From assembly GCA_903960915.1 (NCBI GenBank), contig CAJCCO010000028.1, forward strand, positions 1-64,000: DNA of 64,000 nt, given 5' to 3'. Origin of the DNA: an uncultured beta proteobacterium. Its GTDB lineage: Bacteria > Pseudomonadota > Gammaproteobacteria > Burkholderiales > Burkholderiaceae_C. The position numbers were made by a program, and so were the translations under genes. Below, one piece after another: positions 1 to 9,522 of this stretch; position 1 is the first letter of the stretch, and each line of letters begins with the position of its first letter. The notes under the pieces are model-generated. The model worked only from the letters and a program-made list of their open reading frames with translations. It was not told the DNA's origin and searched no databases.

Positions 1-265
1 AGACGCTGTTGCGCTGCACTCCGGCGTGCTGGAGGTGGCGGCTGTGGGCGTGCCCGAGGAGCGGTCAGGCGAGTTGGTGAAAATTGTGGTGGTTAGAAAA
101 GACCCCGCGCTGACCGAGCAGGCCTTGCTGGCGCATTGCCGGCAACACCTCACCGACTACAAGGTACCCAAACGGGTGGAGTTCAGGGACGAGCCCTTGC
201 CTAAAACCAACCTGGGCAAGATCTTGCGCCGCGAGTTGCGCACGCCTGCGGTGTCGGCCACCTAA
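1..265 (+). CDS. Acyl-CoA synthetase (AMP-forming), C-terminal end only
   Basis: This is the 3' end of a gene that begins before the window; the reading frame is open from the first bases to the TAA at 263-265. The visible part is the C-terminal swivelling domain of ANL-superfamily acyl-CoA synthetases. It shows the VPEERSGE-type loop, the YKVPKRVEF stretch and the terminal GKILRRELR, whose lysine is the adenylation lysine in this family. The same ending occurs in the complete FadD at 20320-21993, so the two are paralogues. Substrate chain length cannot be told from this fragment. It converges on the next gene, and the two stop codons overlap by four bases. Confidence 0.82.
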   Translation, partial: DAVALHSGVLEVAAVGVPEERSGELVKIVVVRKDPALTEQALLAHCRQHLTDYKVPKRVEFRDEPLPKTNLGKILRRELRTPAVSAT

Positions 266-1572
266 AAGCAGGTGCGCACCGCACCGCTGATGGCGCCGTC
301 GTCTTCTACCAAGGCCAGCCAGCGCCACTTGTCAAACGTGGTGCAAGGGTGCGAGATGCCCAGCGCCACGCGGTCGCCCACGGCGGGCACGGTGCCTTGC
401 GGATCAAATTTCAAATAGGCGTGTTGGTCGTTCAGCGCGGTGATGCGCCAGTCGGCGGGGGCTGCGCTGGCGTCTTGCAGTTGGTGCACGCCACGTGGTG
501 CAAAGCGCTGCGCAGTGGGCAGGGCCATGTCGTACGAAATATCGCGCCGCCCGCAACTCAACAGGGCCAGGCCGGGCTCGGGCACCGACTGCACCATGGC
601 CCAGACTTCCAGCGCCGGTTGCAACGAGCTGCTCAACCCTTCGCGTTGCTCGACCAGCTGCAGCAGCTGTCGGTAATGCGTGTGGTCATGCGTGATGTAG
701 CAGCCCGAGCGCAGCACGCCTTGCACCGGGCGGCTCAAGCCCCGGGTTTGCAAAAGCGGCACCACCAGGTCAAACACGCCTGAGCCGCCCGCGGTAAGCA
801 AGATATGGTCGTCTGCAAACAGGTGCTGTGCATCGCAGGCCTGTGTCACGGCCAAAATGCGACGCACCAGGGCGCTGACCTCGCGCGTATCGTGTTCGTT
901 GTCGCACTGGGTGGCACTGCCTTCGTAGCATTCCACGCCGCACAGGCGCACGGCGGGTGAGGCGGCCATGGCGTGCGCCAAAGTCAGCGCTTCTTCCTGG
1001 CTGCGGCAACCGGTGCGTTTGCCCGCAATGCCCATTTCCAGTAGCACATCAAAGACCCGCGCGGGCGCATGCGTGGCGCACCAGGCCTCAATCAGGCGCA
1101 GCTGGGCCAGCGAGTCCACCAGAAACCACACGCGCAAATCGGTGTGCTGCGTGAGCAGGGCGTGCAGGCCGCGCAGGTCGGCCGGGCCCAGCACCTGGTT
1201 GGCAATGATGCAGCGGCGCGCCCCGGCGGCCACGCCTATGCCGAGCTGGTAAATGGTGGCAAAGGTCAAGCCCCAGGCGCCGGCCTGCAACTGCATGGCA
1301 AACAGCTCGGGCGACATGGTGGTTTTGCCGTGCGGCGCCAGGTGCACACCTTTGCGGTTGGCAAAGTCCTGCATCCAGCGCAGGTTGTGTTGCAGGGCCG
1401 AGCGTTGGATGACCGCCAGCGGGTAGGGCAGGTCGTCATGCAGCAGATGCCAGCCGCGCGCCGCCAGGTCAGCGGCGGGGGTGTCGGCCAAGCCCGCCGG
1501 AAAACTTTTGAACTGTCCGTTGAGCAAAAAGTCGCCGGGCGGGGTGCAAGCAGAGGGTGGGTTGGAGGGCAT
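262..1572 (-). CDS. D-serine dehydratase / D-threonine aldolase-like PLP enzyme (amino acid deaminase)
   Basis: A fold-type III PLP enzyme of the DSD1/alanine-racemase N-terminal class, about 436 residues. The PLP-lysine motif HGKT lies near residue 70. The C-terminal DSD1-like domain carries an H-x-C pair (SHPC, about H408 and C410), which binds zinc in eukaryotic-type D-serine dehydratases. The likely reaction is deamination of D-serine or a D-3-hydroxy amino acid, but aldolase activity on D-threonine is an alternative. ATG at 1572 is preferred over the TTG one codon upstream. It lies just downstream of uvrA on the same strand with an 18-base gap. Its D-amino-acid chemistry echoes the D-Glu genes at 47.8-49.7 kb, but nothing links them physically. 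Confidence 0.85.
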   Translation of the reverse strand: MPSNPPSACTPPGDFLLNGQFKSFPAGLADTPAADLAARGWHLLHDDLPYPLAVIQRSALQHNLRWMQDFANRKGVHLAPHGKTTMSPELFAMQLQAGAWGLTFATIYQLGIGVAAGARRCIIANQVLGPADLRGLHALLTQHTDLRVWFLVDSLAQLRLIEAWCATHAPARVFDVLLEMGIAGKRTGCRSQEEALTLAHAMAASPAVRLCGVECYEGSATQCDNEHDTREVSALVRRILAVTQACDAQHLFADDHILLTAGGSGVFDLVVPLLQTRGLSRPVQGVLRSGCYITHDHTHYRQLLQLVEQREGLSSSLQPALEVWAMVQSVPEPGLALLSCGRRDISYDMALPTAQRFAPRGVHQLQDASAAPADWRITALNDQHAYLKFDPQGTVPAVGDRVALGISHPCTTFDKWRWLALVEDDGAISGAVRTCF

Positions 1573-1593
1573 CAAGGGGCTTTCAGTAGGCTT

Positions 1594-4500
1594 TCAGTGT
1601 TCGGCTTTCAGCAAACGGCGCAGGTAACGCCCGGTGTGGCTGGCCGGGTTGGCGGCAATGTCTTCTGGCGTGCCTACGCCCACCACGGTACCGCCACCGG
1701 CGCCGCCTTCGGGGCCCATGTCAATCAGCCAGTCGGCGGTTTTGATAACGTCCAGGTTGTGCTCAATCACCACGATGGTGTTGCCGGCGTCGCGCAATTG
1801 GTGCAAGACCTTGAGCAGCAAATCAATGTCGGCAAAGTGCAGGCCGGTGGTGGGCTCGTCCAGAATGTAGAGGGTGCGGCCGGTGTCGCGTTTGGAGAGC
1901 TCCAGCGCCAACTTGACGCGCTGGGCTTCACCGCCCGACAGCGTGGTGGCAGCCTGCCCCAGGCGGATGTAGGACAGGCCCACATCCAGCAAGGTGTGCA
2001 GCTTGCGCGCAATGGTGGGGATGGACTTGAAGAACTCGTGCGCGGCTTCTACCGTGAGGTCGAGGACCTGCGCAATGTTCTTACCCTTGTAGAGCACCTC
2101 CAGCGTCTCGCGGTTGTAGCGCTGGCCGGCGCAGACGTCGCAGGGTACGTAGACGTCGGGCAGGAAGTGCATTTCCACTTTCACCATGCCGTCGCCCTGG
2201 CAGCCCCCGCCGCGGCCACGGGCCACGTTGAAAGAGAAGCGACCGGGGCCGTAACCGCGCTCGCGCGCCACCGGTACCTCGGCCATCAGCTCGCGAATGG
2301 GCGTGAACAGGCCGGTGTAGGTGGCGGGGTTGGAGCGCGGCGTGCGGCCAATGGGCGACTGGTCAACGTTGATGACCTTGTCGAAGTACTCAATGCCCTC
2401 AATCGACTCGTGCGGCGCTGGTTCGTCATGCGCGCGGTAAATGGTGCGTGCCACGGCGGCGTACAGGGTGTCGTTGACCAGCGTGGACTTGCCCGAGCCG
2501 GAGACGCCAGTCACACAGGTGAACAAACCCACGGGGAAGTCGGCGTTGACGTGTTTGAGGTTGTGGCCGCTGGCGCCGACGATGCGAATGGCCTGCTTGT
2601 CGCCCAGCGTGGCCTGGTGCTGCGCTTCGCGCTCGGCGCGCCGCGTGGCTTGCGGGCTGGGCGGGAAGCGCGAGGGTTTGCCCAAGGCCAGGGCTGGCTT
2701 GGCTTTCTCGCTGGCCAGCCAGGGCGTGCGCGTGGTGGGCACGGCAATTTCCAGCGTATGCGCCAGGTACTTGCCGGTGAGCGACTCGGGGTTGGCCTTG
2801 ACCTGCTCGAAGGTGCCCTGCGCAATCACGCGCCCGCCATGCACGCCGGCACCCAGGCCCATGTCGATGACGTGGTCGGCCGCACGCATCATGTCTTCGT
2901 CGTGCTCCACCACCAGCACGCTGTTGCCAATGTCGCGCAAATGTTTCAGGGTGTCGATCAGGCGGTCGTTGTCGCGCTGGTGCAGGCCAATGCTAGGCTC
3001 GTCGAGCACGTACATCACCCCGGTCAGGCCGGAGCCGATTTGCGAAGCCAACCGGATGCGCTGCGACTCGCCGCCGCTGAGCGTTTCGGCGCTGCGGTCC
3101 AGGCTGAGGTAATTGAGGCCGACGTCGTTCAAAAATTTCAGGCGCAAGCCAATCTCGCGCACCACCTTGCTGGCAATCTCGCCCTTGGCGCCGTGCATGT
3201 GCAAGTGGTTGAAGTAGTCAAAACTTTCGGCCAGCGTGCTGTGGCTGATCTCAAAAATGGCGCGCGCCTGGGCGCCTTCGCCAATCTTGACGTGGCGCGC
3301 TTCACGGCGTAGGCGTGAGCCGCCGCATTCGGGGCAGGGCTGCACGCTGCGGTAGCGCGACAGCTCTTCGCGCACCAACGTGGAGTCGGTCTCACGGTAG
3401 CGCCGCTGCATGTTGGGAATGATGCCCTCGAAGGGGTGTTTCTTGCTGACCTTTTTGCCCTGCGAAGCGCCTGAGTCCATGACGTAGCTGAACTTGATGT
3501 CTTCCTCGCCCGAGCCCTGCAGGATGACGTGTTGCAGCGTGGTGGGTAGCGACTCAAAGGCGAGGTCGATGTCAAACTTGTAGTGCGCGGCCAGGCTCTC
3601 CAGCATGGCAAAGTAATAGGCGTTGCGCCGGTCCCAGCCCTTGATGGCGCCGCTGGCCAGGCTCAGCGAGGGGAAGGCCACCACGCGCGCCGGGTCAAAA
3701 AACTCTTGCGCACCCAGGCCGTCGCAGGCCGGGCAGGCGCCCATGGGGGAGTTGAAAGAAAACAGCCGGGGCTCGAGCTCGCTGATGGAGTAACTGCACA
3801 CCGGGCAGGAGAACTTGGCGTTGAAGAGGTGTTCTGTAGGCTTGTGCTGGCTGTCTTTGGTTTCTTTGCCTTCCATTTCCACGGCAATGGCGCGGCCGCC
3901 GGCCACGCGCAAGGCCGCCTCAAAACTCTCGGCCAGGCGTTGCTTCAGGTCGGGGCGCACCTTGAGGCGGTCAATCACCACGTCAATGTCGTGCTTCTCG
4001 GTTTTTTTCAGGGTGGGCAGCTGGTCAAACTCGTAGGCTTGGCCGTTGACGCGAAAGCGCACGTAGCCTTGGGCCTGCATGTCGGCAAACACGTCTTGAA
4101 ATTCGCCTTTTTTCTCACGCGCCAGCGGCGCCAGAATCATCAGCCGGGTGTCGGGCGGCAAGGCCAGTACGGCGTCCACCATCTGGCTCACGGTCTGGGC
4201 TTGCAGGGGCAAACCGTGGTCGGGGCAGTAGGGCGTGCCGGCGCGGGCAAACAGCAGGCGCAGGTAGTCGTGAATCTCGGTCACCGTGCCCACGGTGGAG
4301 CGCGGGTTGTGCGAGGTGGCTTTTTGCTCGATCGAGATGGCGGGCGACAGGCCTTCAATCACGTCCACATCGGGTTTGTCCATGAGCTGCAAGAACTGCC
4401 GCGCATAGGTGGACAAGCTCTCGACATAACGGCGCTGGCCTTCGGCGTACAGCGTGTCAAACGCCAGGCTGGATTTGCCTGAGCCGCTCAACCCCGTGAT

Positions 4501-4692
4501 GACCACCAGCTGGTTACGCGGAATGTCCAGGTCGATGTTCTTGAGGTTGTGCGTGCGTGCCCCCCGAATGCTGATCTGGCGGGTGTGCAGGGGTTCTGAC
4601 AAACGGTCGGTCAGGCGCGCCAGTGCTGCATCGCCCGCAGGGTCGGCGTCAGGGCTGGAATCGGTGCGGGAGTCTGCGGGTAAATGGGGCAT
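1594..4692 (-). CDS. uvrA: Excinuclease ABC subunit A
   Basis: UvrA is the damage-recognition ATPase of nucleotide excision repair. Two ABC modules are visible. The first Walker A ([19 protein letters not shown]) lies near residue 70 and the second ([16 protein letters not shown]) near 740. Both LSGGE signature motifs are present. A zinc module with CPVC and CPAC pairs lies near residue 300, and a CDVC pair lies in the second half. The protein is about 1032 residues, longer than the roughly 940 of E. coli, owing to an N-terminal tail and an Ala/Pro/Arg-rich insert near residue 670-710. ATG 4692 is taken as start; a TTG at 4722 would add ten residues. No LexA-type box was seen upstream. Confidence 0.97.
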   Translation of the reverse strand: MPHLPADSRTDSSPDADPAGDAALARLTDRLSEPLHTRQISIRGARTHNLKNIDLDIPRNQLVVITGLSGSGKSSLAFDTLYAEGQRRYVESLSTYARQFLQLMDKPDVDVIEGLSPAISIEQKATSHNPRSTVGTVTEIHDYLRLLFARAGTPYCPDHGLPLQAQTVSQMVDAVLALPPDTRLMILAPLAREKKGEFQDVFADMQAQGYVRFRVNGQAYEFDQLPTLKKTEKHDIDVVIDRLKVRPDLKQRLAESFEAALRVAGGRAIAVEMEGKETKDSQHKPTEHLFNAKFSCPVCSYSISELEPRLFSFNSPMGACPACDGLGAQEFFDPARVVAFPSLSLASGAIKGWDRRNAYYFAMLESLAAHYKFDIDLAFESLPTTLQHVILQGSGEEDIKFSYVMDSGASQGKKVSKKHPFEGIIPNMQRRYRETDSTLVREELSRYRSVQPCPECGGSRLRREARHVKIGEGAQARAIFEISHSTLAESFDYFNHLHMHGAKGEIASKVVREIGLRLKFLNDVGLNYLSLDRSAETLSGGESQRIRLASQIGSGLTGVMYVLDEPSIGLHQRDNDRLIDTLKHLRDIGNSVLVVEHDEDMMRAADHVIDMGLGAGVHGGRVIAQGTFEQVKANPESLTGKYLAHTLEIAVPTTRTPWLASEKAKPALALGKPSRFPPSPQATRRAEREAQHQATLGDKQAIRIVGASGHNLKHVNADFPVGLFTCVTGVSGSGKSTLVNDTLYAAVARTIYRAHDEPAPHESIEGIEYFDKVINVDQSPIGRTPRSNPATYTGLFTPIRELMAEVPVARERGYGPGRFSFNVARGRGGGCQGDGMVKVEMHFLPDVYVPCDVCAGQRYNRETLEVLYKGKNIAQVLDLTVEAAHEFFKSIPTIARKLHTLLDVGLSYIRLGQAATTLSGGEAQRVKLALELSKRDTGRTLYILDEPTTGLHFADIDLLLKVLHQLRDAGNTIVVIEHNLDVIKTADWLIDMGPEGGAGGGTVVGVGTPEDIAANPASHTGRYLRRLLKAEH

Positions 4693-4854
4693 GGGGGTCT
4701 GGGGCGCGGGCAAGGGCAACAAGGTGGAAAAAATGAAAAAGCTGAAATTAGCCGGTTCAGGGCCGCCGGCAGACTAGCCGGCGCCTTGTGGGCAACCCGC
4801 AATCATAGGCTTTTGCGAAGGATTCGTCAGGTCCGCGCGCTCGTCCGCAGACCG

Positions 4855-5781
4855 CTAGTGGGGCTCTTTTCGCTCCGGCAACTGGCTGCTGCGGCTGACC
4901 TCAAGCAGCCAGGTCTGGAACAGGGCCACGACGGCCCGGTGGGAGTCGTCTTGCTCGGCGCGCTCGCCGGGCCCGACAAACCAGTAGCCCATGGCGCCGG
5001 TGAGCTCATGCCCGTCGAGGCGGCGCAGGCGGTTTTCGCGCAGGTCGCGCTCCACCATGGGCGCGTCCACCACGGCCACGCCGGCGCCTGAGACGGCGGC
5101 ATTGATGGCCTGGTCCATGGTGGAAAACGCAATGCCGGGGCGAGGGTCGATGTGGCGCACGCCCAGTGAGGCGAGCCAGTTTTCCCAGATCGGCAGGCGT
5201 TTGCTGCCCGCCAGCACATGCAAGAGCGTGCTGGACGACAAGTCGGGCGGTATGCCGTTGTTCCAGAGTTCGGGGCTGGCCACGGCAATGTGCTGTTCCT
5301 GGCGCAGTAGCCGGCAGTCGCTCTTGCCCCAGGGTTCAGCCAGAAACATCACCAGGCAGTCGTAAGGCTGGGCTTCGCGCAGGGTGCTGATGGTGTTGGT
5401 GGTGATGGACAGGTCAATGTCGGGGTGTCGGCTGTGAAAGCTGCGCAGGCGCGGCGCCAGCCAGCGCGAGGCAAAGGTTTCTGGCACGTTGACGCTGATG
5501 CGCTGACGTGCGCCCAGTTGCTGAATCTGGTCGACCGCGCTGGTGATGGTTTCAAACGCCGCCTCCAGGCTTTGGGCCAGCACGCTGCCCGCAGGCGTCA
5601 AGATCAGGCCTTGGTAATGGCGCACAAACACCGGTTTGTCCAGCCAGTCTTCCAGCTGCTTGATTTGGCGGCTGATGGCGCCTTGGGTCACGTTGAGTAA
5701 ATCCCCGGCTTTGGTGAAGCTGCGGGTGCGCACCGCCGCATCAAAGGCGCGCAAGGCATTCAGAGGCGGTAAACGTTTCAT
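4855..5781 (-). CDS. LysR-family regulator, GcvA-like
   Basis: A 308-residue LysR-type transcription factor. The N-terminal winged helix (LNALRAFDAAVRTRSFTKAG, then QGAISRQIKQLED) is the typical GcvA/AmpR-like DNA-binding domain, followed by a substrate-binding effector domain. ATG 5781 fits the family start better than the upstream GTG at 5790. It is divergent from the MFS transporter at 5937 with about 155 bases between them, the usual geometry for a LysR regulator controlling itself and its neighbour. That makes the transporter its most likely target. The effector is unknown. Confidence 0.93.
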   Translation of the reverse strand: MKRLPPLNALRAFDAAVRTRSFTKAGDLLNVTQGAISRQIKQLEDWLDKPVFVRHYQGLILTPAGSVLAQSLEAAFETITSAVDQIQQLGARQRISVNVPETFASRWLAPRLRSFHSRHPDIDLSITTNTISTLREAQPYDCLVMFLAEPWGKSDCRLLRQEQHIAVASPELWNNGIPPDLSSSTLLHVLAGSKRLPIWENWLASLGVRHIDPRPGIAFSTMDQAINAAVSGAGVAVVDAPMVERDLRENRLRRLDGHELTGAMGYWFVGPGERAEQDDSHRAVVALFQTWLLEVSRSSQLPERKEPH

Positions 5782-5936
5782 GGGCGCCACTGTACAGGGA
5801 GTTTCCAGCGAATTTTCAGCGCACCCGGATCGGGGACAATCCGGCTTTTGCTAGAACACGGGCGAATTTCAGCGTGACCTCACAAACTTCTCCTTCGCCA
5901 AGCGCCTCACCCAAGAGCTCCAACACCGCCACCACC

Positions 5937-7130
5937 ATGACGCCCCTGGAGCGCCGGGCCAGCCTGTCGCTGGCCGCTATTTTTGCCTTGCGCATGCTGG
6001 GTTTGTTTCTGGTGCTGCCAGTTTTTGCGCTGGAAGCCGCCAAATACCCGGGTGGCGATGACCCCGCGCTGGTCGGCCTGGCCATGGGCATTTATGGCTT
6101 GACGCAAGCGCTGTTGCAAATTCCTTTTGGCCTGGCGTCGGACCGGCTGGGTCGCAAGCGCGTCATTATTTTTGGTCTGTTGGTGTTTGCCGTGGGCAGC
6201 CTGATGGCGGCCCAGGCCGACAGCCTGATGGCGCTTTTGGTAGGGCGCAGCGTGCAGGGCGCCGGAGCCGTGTCTGCGGCCGTCACGGCGCTGCTGGCCG
6301 ACCAGACGCGCGACCAAGTGCGCACCAAAGCCATGGCCATGGTCGGGGGCAGCATTGCGCTGATGTTTGCCATTTCTTTGTTGCTGGCGCCGCTGTTGGT
6401 GGCGCACCTGGGCTTGTCGGGTTTGTTTGGCCTGACCGCCACGCTGGCGCTGGCCGGGGTGGCTGTGGTGCTCTGGCTGGTGCCGCCGGCGCCGGTGCTG
6501 CATCACAACGCCCCGCGTGGGCGTTTGGCTGAGGTGCTGGGCCACGCCGGTTTGCTGCGCCTGGACGCCGGCGTTTTTATTCTGCACGCGGTGCAACTGG
6601 CGATGTGGGTGGCGGTGCCGGCCTTGCTGGTGAAGGCAGGTCTGGACAAGGCGCAGCACTGGGCGGTGTATTTGCCGGCGGTGCTGGCCTCTTTTGTGGT
6701 GATGGGGGCCACCTTGTTTCCGCTGGAAAAACGGGGCTACCTGCGCGCCGTGTTCCTAGCGGCCATTGGTCTGATTGGGCTGGTGCAGCTCGGTTTTCTG
6801 TGGAGCGCCCAGGCGCCAAGCTTGAACGTGCTGGCCGTGCTGCTATTTTTGTTTTTTTGCGGTTTCAATGTGCTCGAAGCCAGCCAGCCCAGCCTGGCCT
6901 CGCGCATGGCTCCCGCCCATGCCCGTGGGGCCGCCCTGGGGGTCTACAACACCTTGCAGTCGCTTGGTTTTTTTGTGGGTGGCGCGCTAGGGGGCTGGCT
7001 TGTCAAACACGTGGGCGTGCAGGGGCTTTTTGAAGTTTGTTCGGTCGCCATGTTGGCGTGGCTGCTGATTGCCTGGAGAATGCGCACACCGCCCGTCGCG
7101 CTGCCAGCGACCGCGCCAAAGGCAGGATAA
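5937..7130 (+). CDS. MFS transporter (drug/H+ antiporter type)
   Basis: An inner-membrane major facilitator of about 397 residues with roughly 12 hydrophobic segments. The motif between TM2 and TM3 ([16 protein letters not shown]) is the canonical MFS motif A. The TM5 stretch with [18 protein letters not shown] resembles the proton-coupled drug-exporter motif C region. ATG 5937 is chosen as start because the preceding 21 codons from GTG 5874 are Ser/Pro/Thr-rich and not membrane-like. The gene ends 25 bases before ssb. The YajR-like part of the family is the best guess. Substrate is not determinable, and regulation by the divergent LysR protein is inferred. Confidence 0.88.
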   Translation: MTPLERRASLSLAAIFALRMLGLFLVLPVFALEAAKYPGGDDPALVGLAMGIYGLTQALLQIPFGLASDRLGRKRVIIFGLLVFAVGSLMAAQADSLMALLVGRSVQGAGAVSAAVTALLADQTRDQVRTKAMAMVGGSIALMFAISLLLAPLLVAHLGLSGLFGLTATLALAGVAVVLWLVPPAPVLHHNAPRGRLAEVLGHAGLLRLDAGVFILHAVQLAMWVAVPALLVKAGLDKAQHWAVYLPAVLASFVVMGATLFPLEKRGYLRAVFLAAIGLIGLVQLGFLWSAQAPSLNVLAVLLFLFFCGFNVLEASQPSLASRMAPAHARGAALGVYNTLQSLGFFVGGALGGWLVKHVGVQGLFEVCSVAMLAWLLIAWRMRTPPVALPATAPKAG

Positions 7131-7155
7131 TCAACCCATTCTGGAGAAACACACC

Positions 7156-7659
7156 ATGGCATCTGTCAACAAAGTCATCCTCGTCGGCAACCTCGGGCGC
7201 GACCCCGAAATGCGTTACCTGCCCAGCGGCGACCCGGTGGCCAACATCACCATCGCCACCAGCAGCAAGTACAAAAGCAAGACCGGCGAAATGGTCGAAG
7301 AGACCGAATGGCACCGCGTTACCTTTTTTGGCAAGCTCGCTGAAATTGTGGGCCAGTACCTGAAAAAAGGCCGCCCCGTGTACGTGGAAGGCCGCATCAA
7401 AACCCGCAAGTACACCGACAAAGATGGCGTTGAAAAGTACGCCACTGACATCATTGCCAACGAAATGCAGTTGCTCGGCGGCCGCGAAGGCATGGGTGAG
7501 CCCGCGCATGACGACGAAGGCTCGGGCGGCGGTGGCTATGCCCGCCAGGCACCGCAGCAGCAGCGCTCGGCCCCCCCAGCCGCTGCGCCTCGTCAAGCAC
7601 CCGCCCAGGCCCGGCCTGCCAGCGGTTTTGACGACATGGACGACGATATTCCGTTCTGA
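7156..7659 (+). CDS. ssb: Single-stranded DNA-binding protein
   Basis: SSB binds single-stranded DNA in replication, recombination and repair. The N-terminal OB fold starts [20 protein letters not shown] and runs to about residue 110. It is followed by a Gly/Gln/Pro/Ala-rich disordered linker and the acidic tip DMDDDIPF, the docking peptide for SSB partner proteins. Length is 167 residues, normal for the group. A good ribosome-binding site (GGAGAAA at about 7143) precedes ATG 7156. An in-frame upstream start at 7069 would overlap the MFS gene and is rejected. The next gene starts only two bases after the stop. Confidence 0.97.
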   Translation: MASVNKVILVGNLGRDPEMRYLPSGDPVANITIATSSKYKSKTGEMVEETEWHRVTFFGKLAEIVGQYLKKGRPVYVEGRIKTRKYTDKDGVEKYATDIIANEMQLLGGREGMGEPAHDDEGSGGGGYARQAPQQQRSAPPAAAPRQAPAQARPASGFDDMDDDIPF

Positions 7660-7661
7660 AC

Positions 7662-8237
7662 GTGGACTTCTTCGTCCACGGTTTGGCGCAAGTTCTGCCT
7701 GAACTGGCGCGCCCCGTGGACCCTGTGCAACTTGGCCTGCACACCCTGCTCGCCCTAGCGATGTGGCACGTGATGCGCTGGAGCCGGCGTGTGCCCCAAC
7801 TCTACCCCTTGTACCCCCTGTTTTGGCTGCCCGGCACGGTGGCCCACGAATTGGCGCACCTGCTGATGGGCTTTGTGTTCATGGCCCGGCCCGTGAGTTT
7901 CTCCGTCATCCCAAGCCGAGCGGCTGACGGCAGTGGCTGGAAGCTGGGCGAGGTGGGTTTTACCAACCTGCGTTGGTGGAACCAGCTGCCCGTGGGGCTG
8001 GCCCCTTTGCTGCTGTTGCCACCGCTGGCCGCCTGGCTGTTGCTGGCGTCGCTGAGCTCGCCGCTGCTGAGCGGGCCATCTGCCCTGATGAAATTTGCCG
8101 CTATTCAATGCCTGGTGGGCGCCTGGCCCAGCCCGACCGACTGGGGCTACGCCTGGCGCACCGTCACCCTGCTGCTGGCCTTCAGCGCCCTGGCTGGCGT
8201 CGGCTACTGGCTGGTGCAGATGGGGCTTCTGCGTTAG
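7662..8237 (+). CDS. Small polytopic membrane protein with HExxH motif (M50B-like, uncharacterised)
   Basis: A 191-residue membrane protein starting at GTG 7662, two bases after the ssb stop, so it is probably translated from the ssb transcript. Several hydrophobic segments are visible. One carries HELAH at residues 62-66, an HExxH zinc-protease signature inside a likely membrane helix. PSPTDW at 156-161 supplies an Asp that could be the third ligand. This layout resembles the small M50B-like intramembrane peptidase families. No activity is known to me for this group. Weak codon signals are not an issue: the frame is open, hydrophobic and ends just before a strong terminator. Confidence 0.75.
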   Translation: MDFFVHGLAQVLPELARPVDPVQLGLHTLLALAMWHVMRWSRRVPQLYPLYPLFWLPGTVAHELAHLLMGFVFMARPVSFSVIPSRAADGSGWKLGEVGFTNLRWWNQLPVGLAPLLLLPPLAAWLLLASLSSPLLSGPSALMKFAAIQCLVGAWPSPTDWGYAWRTVTLLLAFSALAGVGYWLVQMGLLR

Positions 8238-8322
8238 TTTGACGCCAGTCAATAGGCTGTGCCTGAAGCCAGGCTAATCTAGCCAAACTGCCCCCCACAG
8301 GCCCCCCCTCAGGCTCCCATTT

Positions 8323-8357
8323 AGCCCTGGCCGCGACGCTGCAGCCAGGGCTTTTTT
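8323..8357 (+). terminator. Rho-independent terminator after ssb and the HExxH gene
   Basis: A perfect nine-base inverted repeat (AGCCCTGGC at 8323-8331, GCCAGGGCT at 8344-8352) is followed directly by a run of six T. It separates the MFS-ssb-HExxH unit from the sulfide/RND operon. Confidence 0.87.
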
Positions 8358-8366
8358 ACGTGAAGC

Positions 8367-8407
8367 TTGTACTGAGGGGGGTATCTGAAATATACTAGGG
8401 CCAGTAT
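8367..8407 (+). promoter_or_regulatory. Promoter with CsoR/FrmR-type operator features
   Basis: A -35-like TTGTAC (8367-8372) and a near-consensus -10 TATACT (8391-8396) are 18 bases apart. The spacer contains a G6 tract (8376-8381) flanked by TACT and TATC, like the G/C-tract operators of the RcnR/FrmR branch of the CsoR family. A second inverted repeat, ATACT-N6-AGTAT (8392-8407), covers the -10 and the likely start point. Since the last gene of the operon encodes a CsoR-family repressor, autoregulation through this site is the natural reading. This is a prediction from pattern only. Confidence 0.6.
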
Positions 8408-8420
8408 GAAAAAGGTGCCC

Positions 8421-9515
8421 ATGAAAAATCTGACGTTGCTCTCCTTCTTAAAGCCAGCACTGCCCTGGCTCTGTGTGATGACCCTGACTTCAGCGGGGGC
8501 GCAGACGGCCCTGCAGGTGCCGGTAGTGGCCGCGCAGGCCAAAGCGGTGGCCAGCGGGTTTGAGATGGACGGCGTGGTGCAGGCGATCAAGCAAAGCACG
8601 GTGTCAGCGCAAGCCAGTGGCCGTATTGCCAGCTTGAGCGTCAAGGCCGGTGACAAAGTGCGCGCCGGCCAGGTGTTGGCCACCATTGACGACCGCGAGG
8701 CCCAAACTGGTGTCGAGCGCAGCCAGGCGCAGGTGGCGCAGGCACAGGCTGAATGGCGCAATGCCCAGGCCCACTTTGAACGCACACGCGATCTGCAGGC
8801 CAAAGGCTTTGTCAGCGCCCAGGCCCTGGACACCGCTGAGTCGCAGCTCAAGGCGGCGCAGGCCGGACGAGACCAGGCCAGCGCAGGTGCGCGCCAGTCC
8901 ACGCTGGCGCAGGGTTTTACCCGTGTGACCGCACCGTTTGACGCCTGGGTGCTGCAAACCCAGGCGGAGGCCGGCGACCTGGCCGTGCCAGGCAAGCCGC
9001 TTTTGACTCTTTACGCGCCCTTGCCGTTGCGGGCGGTGGTGCAGTTACCGGTGTCGCGCGTGGGCCTGGCCCGGGCTGCGGGCGTTATTGAGATTGGGGT
9101 GCAAAACGGCGCCGCTGGCACGCAATGGGTTCGACCGGTCAGCACCAGCAGTGTGCCCACGGCCGACCCGGTGTCGCAAACCATGGAGTGGCGTTTTGAA
9201 TTACCGGCTGACGCGGCCAAACGCCTGTTGCCCGGCGAGCAGTTGCGGGTGCGGTTTGGCGGTCAGTTGAGTGAACGGCTGGTGGTACCCGCGCAGGCCA
9301 TATTGCGCCGGGGTGAGTTGACGGCGGTGTACGTGGCCAGCGCCAAGGGTTTTGCGCTCAAGGCCGTGCGCCTGGGTGCAGACCATGGAGCCCAAGGCGT
9401 GGAAGTGGTCGCTGGCCTGGTGCCTGGCGACCTGGTGGCGCTGGACCCCGTGAAAGCCGGTATGGATGGGGCGCAGCCTCAGGCCGTGCCGCCCGTTACC
9501 GCACCTGTCAAGTGA
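8421..9515 (+). CDS. RND efflux periplasmic adaptor (membrane fusion protein)
   Basis: A HlyD/AcrA-family adaptor that would link an inner-membrane RND pump to an outer-membrane channel. It has an N-terminal hydrophobic export signal ending near AGAQT. A lipoyl-like half (GRIASLSVKAGDKVRAGQVL) comes next, then an Ala/Gln/Glu-rich helical hairpin of about 75 residues, the returning lipoyl half and a beta-barrel domain. ATG 8421 is preferred because AAGGTG lies just upstream and the predicted promoter would leave almost no leader for ATG 8406. It is the first gene of the six-gene operon, with seven bases to the RND gene. No outer-membrane factor gene follows, so a distant TolC-like partner is assumed. 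Confidence 0.9.
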   Translation: MKNLTLLSFLKPALPWLCVMTLTSAGAQTALQVPVVAAQAKAVASGFEMDGVVQAIKQSTVSAQASGRIASLSVKAGDKVRAGQVLATIDDREAQTGVERSQAQVAQAQAEWRNAQAHFERTRDLQAKGFVSAQALDTAESQLKAAQAGRDQASAGARQSTLAQGFTRVTAPFDAWVLQTQAEAGDLAVPGKPLLTLYAPLPLRAVVQLPVSRVGLARAAGVIEIGVQNGAAGTQWVRPVSTSSVPTADPVSQTMEWRFELPADAAKRLLPGEQLRVRFGGQLSERLVVPAQAILRRGELTAVYVASAKGFALKAVRLGADHGAQGVEVVAGLVPGDLVALDPVKAGMDGAQPQAVPPVTAPVK

Positions 9516-9522
9516 GCCGCGC

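Noticed and set aside
1069-3312. Long plus-strand open frame (747 codons) opposite uvrA
   Set aside because: It is antisense to the full-length, motif-rich UvrA; its translation is Gly/Val/Gln/His-rich low-complexity typical of a high-GC shadow frame.
5788-5797. CTGTACAG near the LysR start as a LexA box
   Set aside because: LexA boxes need CTGT-N8-ACAG; here there is no spacer, and the flanking genes are not SOS genes.
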